From Takakia lepidozioides (Eukaryota > Streptophyta > Takakiopsida > Takakiales > Takakiaceae), in NCBI GenBank assembly GCA_030704615.1, contig CM060732.1:66507053-66571052 (forward strand): DNA of 64,000 nt. Reading direction: 5' to 3'. A program made the position numbers and the translations under genes. Under the pieces are notes generated by a model. It ran no database searches and had not been told where the DNA came from. It saw only the letters and a program-made list of their open reading frames with translations. Position 1 is the stretch's first letter; each line of letters begins with the position of its first letter. Below are positions 56,092 to 64,000 of the stretch, in pieces.

Positions 56092-56808
56092 TGTCGCGGC
56101 CCTTTGCCTTGAGGGCGGGGGTCGGGACACATGAGGGGCTGCCCCTGTGGTGGGGGCAGCGGCAGATAGGTATGGGGGCTGAAGCACCCTTGAGTGCCCA
56201 AGGCACTCAAGGAGGCGGAGGCGCTCACTAGGTGGAGCCCCGCACACCGGGTTGCGGTGGGGGTGGCTCCACAAGGGGTGGTGGTAGCTTAGCGGGACTT
56301 AGTGGGGTGGCATAGGACTCACCATGGGGCGGAGACCTCGTGGTGGGAGTCGTGGGGAGTCTTGGGACTCATCACGGTCCATAGGGGCCGTGGTGAGTGG
56401 GCCAAGACTCACCGCGACTCATCACCGGGAGTCGAGGGTTTTCGTGGTGGTTCGCCATAAAATGGCATGGCTGGTTGTGAAACCCCCGCGGACAGCTACA
56501 GAAGTATATATAGGGAGTAGTAACCCCGAGAACGTGCAAGCCCGTTGGTGAGTGACCAAAACTAGTGAGTAAGCGAGCGAGCCGGAAAGCGACCAAAGAG
56601 TGGGGAGCTGTTCCGGACTGCCAACTACCAAAGGGAATTCCCCTGGCCAAATCGGTGGAGGGTTCTTTGGGAGCAAAGGGGGACCGTTATGCCCGGTGAG
56701 CAGCCGAAGCTCCAAGTTGGCCCGGCGGCCAGGTTGGGAGTCAGGCGCGCGCATCAAAGCGAGTAACTATGACTTGAAGGGGAGCTTACCGAAGTGAGGT
56801 GCGCGACA
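56092..56808 (+). repeat. gypsy-2 5' LTR
   Basis: 717 bp, TGTCGCGGCC...GCGCGACA. A TATATATAGGGAG stretch at ~56505-56517 is a likely TATA region. It differs from the 3' LTR mostly by single-base length changes in short runs. Confidence 0.95.
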
Positions 56809-56810
56809 CT

Positions 56811-56822
56811 TGGTATCAGAGC
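56811..56822 (+). other. Primer-binding site for initiator tRNA-Met
   Basis: TGGTATCAGAGC, two bases after the 5' LTR; the standard plant iMet primer site. Confidence 0.95.
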
Positions 56823-56862
56823 TTAGAGTTCAGTACGCGATCGTCCTTGGATTGGCCTCATC

Positions 56863-57940
56863 ATGGGGTCGGGCAAGCCGAAGCGAAAGCGGAACGGCCC
56901 AAAAGATGATGATCCTGGTGAGCCCGATGGGGCGACGTGTCACCGAGGCGGCCGTTTGAGGAAGCGATGCATGTTTCCGAAAACGAGGCCGCTCAAGAGC
57001 GGGAGGAATCCGAGGAGTCGGAGCCCGAGGAATCCTTGAGAGCTCCGACAAACCAAGAGATGCCTCCCATGCCGGCAGCCTTTTGGGAAGGGTTGTTGGC
57101 GCAGTTTGGCGGGACGTTGAAAGACGTGTTGAAGGCGGCTAATGCCACTTCCACTAAGGCAAAGTTTAAGGTGAAGCCTAAGGAACCCGGCACCTTCGAG
57201 GGCGTCCGAAATCGGAAGGCACTCAACACCTGGCTCCTGGAGCTAGAGCAGTACTTCCGGGCGGCCAAGTTGAGTGACGAGGATCGGGTGGAAGTGGCTC
57301 CCACCTATTTGAGGGCTATGCTCAACAATGGTGGCAGAAACGCCTTCACGACCGAGGTCCAAGCCGGAAACCTTGAACTGGAGTGGGTTCAAGGAATTGA
57401 TGAAGAGACAGTTTGTGCCCCTCAACGCGTCCTGGCTTGCCCGGGACAAGATGAGGAATTTGAAGCAAACAGATGACATTCGGGGTATGTCCAGGCTTTC
57501 AATGTGCTGTTGCTCGAAGTCGCGGACATGGCAGAACCAGAAATGGTCTTCAACTTTGTGGCGGGACTGGCCCCATGGGCCAGGCGGAAGTTGGAGGAGA
57601 AGCCACCAAGACTTTGAACGAGGCAATTGAGAGGGCTGAATGTTTCTCGGATGTCCCTAGGGTGAAGACAAGGCCGTACGGAGCTGAACCACAAGAAGAC
57701 CCGGCGGGAAGGTGACTCCTTCCGACCGGAAAAGAAGTGGGATAGGCCACGCGGCGACAATGGCACGTGGAAATCGAAGGGAGGGCCTTCACACGTCAAG
57801 GCGGCACCCGGTGCTTCGAAAGGAAAAGCGGGTGGAGCGGCTTATGGCGGACAGAAGGCGACCTTTGATGGAGTGTGTTTCAATTGCGGGGAGCCGGGCA
57901 CATGGCCAAGAAGTGCACGAAGCCCCGACAATTGAACATG
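56863..57940 (+). pseudogene. gypsy-2 Gag
   Basis: ATG 56863 begins MGSGKPKRKRNGPKDDDP; a frame change before 56937 leads to an acidic stretch and the capsid (PGTFEGVRNRKALNTWL, LEQYFRAAKLSDEDRV, PTYLRAML). Further one-base shifts precede the zinc knuckle (VCFNCGEPG..HMAKKC type, ~57870-57915), whose codons are interrupted by loss of one base. Confidence 0.8.
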
Positions 57941-58019
57941 ACTCGGGCGACCACGGAGCTGTCGGAAGATACCATCAGTCGCTTGGTGGAAGCGGTGGTC
58001 GCCAGGACTTGCAAGGTAG

Positions 58020-58340
58020 GCAAATTTTCTTGTGAGTTGTATCAGGAAACTGGCGCCTTACGTAAAGGGAGTCAGTTATTGTTCGTGGATGGGATAATAT
58101 CCGGAACTAACGTGTCGTTGTTGGTGGACACAGGAGCGTCGCACTCCTTCATGACACCGGCAACGGCACAAAAGCTGGGACTCCCGACAAGTGACGTGGG
58201 GGCCTCTATTGAGGTGCGTTCTGCCAAAGGAGAACCACAGTTGGCGACAAGGTTGGCGTTTGATGTTCCTCTTCAACTGGGAGTTGGGAGGGACGTGAGA
58301 ACTTCACCATCTGCGAGATCGATGGAGTGGATCTCATTTT
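58020..58340 (+). pseudogene. gypsy-2 aspartic protease
   Basis: Active site LLVDTGASHSFMT at ~58115-58155, upstream LLFVDGIISG, downstream LGLPTSDVG and, after a shift, DLILGMTFL (58330). Confidence 0.85.
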
Positions 58341-58406
58341 GGGGATGACCTTTTTGAGCAAATCCGGAGCGGTCATAGATGGCCGCAAGAGAGTAGTCAC
58401 GCTGCC

Positions 58407-59930
58407 ATGTGGGAATGGTGGCGAGGTCTTACGAGTGTCGGAAACGCCCAAATCCGTGGGAGGGCGAATAAACCTTCTGTCAGCAAGGAGTGGGCCGTGG
58501 AGGAGGCACACGAGCCCCAGTTTTTGCTTTACATTAGAGAAGTGAAGGGAGAAGGCGATGGGGAGCCGAGCCCAGATTGGATCAAGGGGATTTTGGAGAA
58601 ATACCAGGATGTGATGCCGGAGGATTTACCAAGCGGCTTGCCACCGCGAAGAGGAGTTGACCACAAGATTGAGGTGATACCGGGATCGGAACCGCCCTGC
58701 CAAGGCCCCTACCGGTTGAGCCACAGAGAGTTGGTCGAGCTGAAGACTCAGCTCAAGGATCTAATGTCAAAGGGGTACATCCGGCCGAGTAAGTCACCTT
58801 ACGGAGCCCCGGTGCTATTCGCAGACAAGAAGGATGGGACGCTGCGGATGTGTGTCGATTACAGGGCTCTGAATAAGGTGACTATCAAAAACCGGTACCC
58901 TTTGCCAAGGATCGACGACCTTTCGATCGGTTGGCAGGAGCGAAGTATTTCAGCCGGATCGACTTGCGCTCCGGCTATCATCAAATTCGGTGGCGGAAGG
59001 AGATGAGGAGAAGACCGCGTGCAGGACAAGGTATGGTTCATATGAGTTCTTGGTGATGCCTTTTGGGCTCACCAATGCACCGCGACCTTTAGCACGCTGA
59101 TGAACTTTTTCAGGAGTGGTTGGATGACTTTGTGATCGTGTACATCGACGACATCTTGGTGTACTCGAAAACAAAGGAGGAGCACCTGGAGCACCTCAAA
59201 AGGGTGTTCCAAAATTGCGGGAAGGGAAGCTGTATGCCAAAGCTTCAAAGTGCGAATTCGGGGTCACAAAAGTGGAGTTCTGGGGCATGTGATTACACAG
59301 GATGGGATCAAAATGGATGACAGAAAGGTGAGGGCGATCTTGGACTGGGAGCCTCCGACTTCGGTCCCGGGAGTGCGATCCTTCCTAGGACTCGCCTCCT
59401 ATTACCGGAAGTATGTGAGAAATTTCGCCAAGATCGCGGGGGCCGCTGTCGGACCTTCTGTGTAAATCCAAAGTCTGGGTATGGAACACTTTTGTGGCCA
59501 AGCTTTTGCTGAATTGAAGCAGCGGATGGCGGAAGCTCCAGTCTTGAAAATCCCGGAGTTCGATCGTCCATTTGAGATTCATACAGATGCGTCGGACTTC
59601 GCGATTGGGGTGTACTTATGCAAGATGGACGTCCAGTGGCTTACGAAAGTAAGAAACTGAATGAAGTGGAGCGACGCGGGGCCGACGCACAAAAAATAGA
59701 TGAAGGCTGGTGCATTGCCTTGAGCTTTGGCGCCACTATGTTGGTTCCAACCCAGTGAAGGTGTTCACGGACAATGTCACGAGTGAAGTATTTTGCACGC
59801 AGCCCAAGTTGTCCCAAAACAACTTAGGTGGCAAGATACTTGGCGGTTTCGACGTGGATATCCAGTACAAACCGGGACGAGACAACGTGGTGGCCGATGC
59901 TTTAAGTAGAAAGCAGCAGCTCTGTTGGTG
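58407..59930 (+). pseudogene. gypsy-2 reverse transcriptase and RNase H
   Basis: [55 protein letters not shown]; after a shift [22 protein letters not shown], the active site VYIDDILVYSK (~59137), LGHVITQDGI, RSFLGLASYYRKYV. RNase H: FEIHTDASDFAIGV (~59570), then the distal part to VVADALSRKQ (~59905). Frames change at least five times. Confidence 0.9.
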
Positions 59931-60011
59931 TACAAGGGCGAGACGACGCTCCAAAGGAAGATCGAAAGGCTTGCCGGAAGGATGAGCTGGCGAAGTCCGT
60001 GATGCAGGGAC

Positions 60012-61150
60012 TTGAGGATGGGGGTTAAATCGCAGTTCCACTTGCAAAATGGACTGCTCCGGTATAAGCAAAAACGTCTCTACGTGCCGAAGGGAGGGAT
60101 CAGAGATAGTCTCTTGAGAGAATGCCATGATAGCCCGCTTGCGGGCCACGGCGGAGCCAAGCGCACTGCGGCACTCTTGAAGAAAGAGTATTTCTGGCCC
60201 AAACTGAGGGAGGAGGCAGGAGGAGTATGTCAAGACATGCACCACATGCCAACAAAACCGGAGCGAGTACAAAAAGCGAGCGAGGGGCGTGTTACAACCC
60301 TTGCCGATTCCAGAGGGGATTGGGGAAAGCGTCTCGATGGATTTCATGACTGCTATGCCGCTGTCAAAAGAATTCGATGCAATCATGGTGGTGGTGGATA
60401 GGTTCAGTAAAATGGGCCATTTCATCCCACCAAGGAGACGGCAACGGCGCAGGAGACAGGGCGACTTTACTTCGCCCACGTCTTAAAGCATCATGGAGTC
60501 CGAAGGATATTGTCTCGGACCGCGATCCAAAGTTCACGAGTAAATTTTGGAGGGCACTTTGGAAGAAGATGGGGACGAGGCTGAAGATGAGCACCGCCTT
60601 CCGACCTACAACGACGGCAAACAGAAAGAGTGAATTCCGTAGTGAAGCAGATCTTGCGGAATTACGTGTCGGCAGACCAAACAGATTGGTGGAACACTTA
60701 GACGCGGCAGAGTTCTGTTATAATAACACAGAACACTCCGCAACGGGAGTTTCCCCTTTCGTATTGGTCTATGGAAAATCACCTCTGGTGCCGACAAGTT
60801 GGGCCGCCCAGGACGTTGAGGAACCGGCAGAGAGCGGCGGTACTGGAAGAACGCGAGCGTTTGTTGAAGCTCGCAAAGTACAACATTGCCAAAGCTAGGA
60901 AACGGTATGAAAGGCAGGCGAATCGGAAGCGGAGGGAAGTGAAGTTTGAGGCAGGCACAGAGGTCTGGTTGAACATCAAGAATTTTCGACTACCTCCGGA
61001 AGTGAGTCCGAAGTTCGTACCTCCGTATGCGGGACCCTTTCGCATTCGGAAGGTTATGAATGAGGATGTGTATGAATTGGAGCTACCGGCAAACAGCAAG
61101 GTGCACCCAGTATTCCATGTCTCCCTTTTGAAGCCTTACTTCAAAGATGA
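60012..61150 (+). pseudogene. gypsy-2 integrase
   Basis: Zinc-binding region (HDSPLAGHGGAKRT then CTTCQ), core with MDFMTAMPLSKEFDAI (first Asp) and VVVDRFSKMGHF, DRDPKFTSKFW (second Asp), and the catalytic Glu segment near 60610, where loss of one C changes the frame. The C-terminal GPF/Y-like region YAGPFRIRKV and HPVFHVSLLKPY follow to ~61140. Confidence 0.85.
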
Positions 61151-61224
61151 AGCGCGTCCGAATCGGCATCAAGTGTTGCGTCGCCACCTATGCTGTTGGA
61201 TCATGAAAATGAACCTGAGTACGA

Positions 61225-61345
61225 GGTGGGCAATACTTAAGTCGAGGAGGTTCAGGAACCGAGAAACGGAGTATCTCGTCAAATGGAAGGGCTATCATCA
61301 TGTGGAGGCATCTTGGGTGCGTGCCTCAGAAATGGGAAACGCATC
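61225..61345 (+). pseudogene. gypsy-2 chromodomain
   Basis: ETEYLVKWKGYHHVEASWV at ~61264-61320 is the core of a chromodomain, the module that in chromoviruses directs integration to methylated-histone chromatin. It follows integrase and ends the Pol frame. Confidence 0.85.
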
Positions 61346-61451
61346 CGAGGCGGTTGCAGCTTCGAAGGGCGACTCAAAAGCGGGAAGAAGCGTTGATGGG
61401 GACATCAACCTTGGAGCGTGGGGGAGGAAATGCATGCTTAGCCCGGCTTAG

Positions 61452-62295
61452 CTAGCTTAGGAATCCGATTGCAAAAAACTTGTATTGTACAAAACATGCT
61501 ATAAATGAAATGGCTTCCAAATGTTGTGCGTCCTTTTGTTTGGAATGGTGATGCATGGTATGGTTGGCTAGTGTGTAGAATGCATGCTAGCTTATAAAAG
61601 GGAGAGGGTAAATTGGGTTAATCGTGTGTTTGCGTAGTGCCGAAATCGGGTGACCCCCATCCAAGGGGCAATGGAAACTTGCGCCTTCTTTGGAGTTCAC
61701 GTGCTAGTGCGCACTGGCGCGTGCGCGTACTATAACTGCGCTACCGAGGTGGTGCCTTGTAGTGCGGGCTAACGCGAAGCTACGTGCTTCCGTTCACGTA
61801 CTATAATCGTGTAGCCTCGGGACGAAGTCGTAGTGCGGCTTCGACGTGTTCCCGTACCTCAGGCCAGCATCCCAAGACGGACCCAATTGTAGTGATTGGG
61901 GCGCACGGTTGGTTCAAGTTTATCTTCCTAGTCAAAGGGGGTTCGAGGTGAACCCTTGCGCAAAGTGATGCCAAAGGCGGCATCATGAGCGATCGCAAGC
62001 AATGTTGTTGCAGTAAGGCGATTCGATCCTCGGGGAGGATCGTTCCTTGGCCTTGAAGTAGGCCAAGAAGAGTGCACGGGGAGGAGCTGGAGAGGGCTCT
62101 ACCCTGGCCAGGACTTGGAGGAAGTCGGCCGAACTAGCTAGTGGAGAGTAGAGTCAAGTGTGGGGTTTGGTTCTTTGCCATGGGACGCCATGGTACGGAA
62201 ACAAACTCCTTGATGTGGGACGCCACAACTTGGATGTTCGTTTCTACAAAATGGACAAGTCGATGAGGACATCGACTCCCTGTTGGTAGGGGGTG
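61452..62295 (+). other. gypsy-2 3' untranslated region and polypurine tract
   Basis: No coding frame. It contains CGTACTATAA / CGTGCT-type repeats (61690-61810) and ends in TTGGTAGGGGGTG, which primes plus-strand synthesis. Confidence 0.6.
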
Positions 62296-63018
62296 TGTCG
62301 CGGCCCTTGCCTTGAGGGCGGGGGGGGGTCGGGACACATGAGGGGCTGCCCTGTGGTGGCGGGCAGCGGCAGCGATAAGTATGGGGGGGCTGAAGCACCC
62401 TTGAGTGCCCAAGGCACTCAAGGAGGCGGAGGCGCTCACTAGGTGGAGCCCCGCACACCGGGTTGCGGTGGGGGTGGCTCCACAAGGGGTGGTGGTAGCT
62501 TAGCGGGACTTAGTGGGGGTGGCATAGGACTCACCATGGGGGCGGAGACCTCGTGGTGGGAGTCGTGGGGAGTCTTGGGACTCATCACACGGTCCATAGG
62601 GGTCGTGGTGAGTGGGGCAAGACTCACCGCGACTCATCACGGAGTCGAGGGTTTTGTGGTGGTTCGCCATAAAATGGCATGGCTGGTTGTGAAACCCCCG
62701 CGGAAAGCTACAGAAGTATATATAGGGAGTAGTAACCGAGAACGGTGCAAGCCGTTGGTGACCAAAAACTAGTGAGTGGGCGAGCGAGCCGGAAAGCGAC
62801 CAAGAGTGGGGAGCTGTTCCGGACTGCCAACTACCAAAGGGAATTCCCGCTGGTCCAAATCGGGTGGAGGGTTCTTTGGGAGAAACAAAGGGGGACCGTT
62901 ATGCCCCGGTGAGCAGCCGAAGCTCCAAGTGGCCAGGTGGCCAAGGTGGGAGTCAGGCGCGCGCATCAAAGAGTAACTATGACTTGAGGGGGAGCTTACC
63001 GAAGTGAGGTGCGCGACA
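62296..63018 (+). repeat. gypsy-2 3' LTR
   Basis: 723 bp, same ends as the 5' LTR. Differences are mostly run lengths, for example G8+ versus G5 after GAGGGC. Confidence 0.95.
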
Positions 63019-63023
63019 CTTGT

Positions 63024-64000
63024 CAAGTCTACGATCCAGTTGTACCAACGAAGTTATGACAATTGCAGTTTGTGACATGCAATCCGAGGATACGGAATCC
63101 CAGAAGAAATGTGGAATTCCCTGATACGTGTCATGGGCTGCCATGGCTTGCCATCTCCAATTTCGCAGGGTTCATGGGCGGTAGGCTCAAAAAATTTCAA
63201 TGCTGTTCGTATTGTCTTCGGATCGGGCGACCAAAACAGGCCTTATGCCAGGAAGAGAGCGTAAATGTCTATTCCATTGGACACAATCTCTGGAAAAACA
63301 TACAAAGTCGGACAATAAACCAGAGATGCAGACTCAGCACCGTAAATTGTGCAAAGAGTACAAAGATGCTAGAATAATGAAGGAGGCGGACAATTTGTTC
63401 CAGACATTCGTGCCTGGTGGTTCTCTCTGGAGTTGCATCACTTGAGAGTATGAGAGCATTGGAAGATTGGCTGGCGTTTTGGCACTTCCGGTATAGACAG
63501 TGGGGAGCAGCCATGCCATGGTACGAGACTTATATATTGCTTTATTCATACATTTGCTTTCCATTTTATTGTGTCCTCGCTTTCTTTATGTTGTTTTCTG
63601 TTCACTGTTTTGAAGTGTGGTTCTGCACTTTACAGAAACATGTCATTGAGGAAATGGCGGATATGCCATCTTGCAATTTGGCAGAAACTGTGCACAACGC
63701 ATGGTTGCAGCAGTCTGGGAAACGAGGTCGGGATTTGTATGTAGCAACAACAGATGATTTGATACGTGCCTTGCAACAACAAACCGATACCGTGATTTCT
63801 TAGAGGTAGGGGTGGTGGCAAGGGTCCGGACAAATGGGAGTTGATGTTGCGTGCTGCAAACAGATCTGGGGATCCAATCAAGATAGCACGGGCGGTGAGC
63901 ATGTATGCCAAGGAACGCCACTTATTTCTAGAGTTCCACATCTTGAGGGGAGGAGAGATTCGGCTCCTGTAAGAGGAATTGAACACTCCACCTGGTTCGG
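63024..64000 (+). pseudogene. MULE-like transposase copy 2, 3' part (runs off the window)
   Basis: Resumes after the chromovirus with YDPVVPTK / TIAVC, then SNFAGFMG (second Asp region altered), FHWTQSLEKHTKS, KPEMQTQHRKLCKEYKDA, LAFWHFRYRQWGAAM, an intron (GTACGAGAC ... TTTACAG, ~63521-63635), and NLAETVHNAWLQQSGKR. All on the plus strand, so this copy keeps the original order that copy 1 lost. The SWIM part would lie beyond 64000. Confidence 0.8.

Larger units (their letters stand above)
56092..63018 (+). mobile_element. Complete Ty3/gypsy chromovirus (gypsy-2) inserted in MULE-like copy 2
   Basis: Two LTRs (717 and 723 bp), both TGTCGCGG...CGCGACA. The 5-bp duplication CTTGT (56087-56091 and 63019-63023) interrupts the transposase codons ACHVYDP. 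A tRNA-iMet primer-binding site follows the 5' LTR and a G-rich tract (GGTAGGGGGTG) precedes the 3' LTR. Gene order: gag, PR, RT, RH, IN, chromodomain. Frames are broken mainly by one-base losses. Confidence 0.95.

Noticed and set aside
56324-56797. Small frames in the 56-kb LTR (and their copies at 62.4-63.0 kb)
   Set aside because: They lie in the LTR, occur twice with different frame structure, and have no motif.

Overview
The window is plant-type nuclear DNA. It has GT-AG introns, CACTA (En/Spm) transposons, Ty3/gypsy LTR elements (one a chromodomain-bearing chromovirus primed by initiator tRNA-Met), MULE-like transposase genes and tRNA-derived SINE-like repeats. My guess is a non-seed streptophyte (bryophyte, lycophyte, fern or charophyte); that is inference only. 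Most of the window is mobile or decayed sequence, and few host genes look intact.

Layout. 1-12.6 kb: two CACTA ends flank the two halves of one host gene copy, one half inverted. Between them lie RPS3A (eS1) fragments, a TNP2 transposase gene on the minus strand, and a divergent TnpA/Ptta-like gene on the plus strand that carries an FCP1/NIF-like phosphatase domain. 12.8-28 kb: a degenerate ~107-bp repeat array with SINE-like units, interrupted by a large Ty3/gypsy element (14305-25954). That element carries a C5-cytosine DNA methyltransferase between protease and reverse transcriptase, and a PHD finger after integrase. It contains a nested 843-bp CACTA element, and its LTR pieces are in the order expected of a 2-LTR circle opened inside one LTR. 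An 8-bp-TSD hAT-like element sits in the array. 28-42.5 kb: ARP5 pseudogene, one intact small membrane-associated-protein gene (32308-33078), long unassigned stretches, and a second decayed FCP1-like gene.

43-47.2 kb: a MULE-like transposase gene copy, internally inverted and fused to the promoter and first codons of a paralog of the 33-kb gene. 47.9-53.8 kb: a minus-strand multi-exon gene combining a ParB-like domain with a beta-class amino-methyltransferase domain. Its introns and 5' region hold about a dozen related 24-bp near-palindromes. 54.6-64 kb: a second, collinear MULE-like gene copy split by a complete chromovirus (56092-63018, 5-bp TSD CTTGT).

The best leads are the DNA-methyltransferase/PHD retrotransposon, the ParB-methyltransferase gene with its palindromes, and the phosphatase domain inside a CACTA accessory protein. 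Many reading frames are broken. In the gypsy-1 element and the ParB gene the breaks are largely TAG stops that fit CAG-to-TAG change; in the chromovirus they are mostly single-base losses, which may be consensus errors. Exon boundaries are by eye and approximate.
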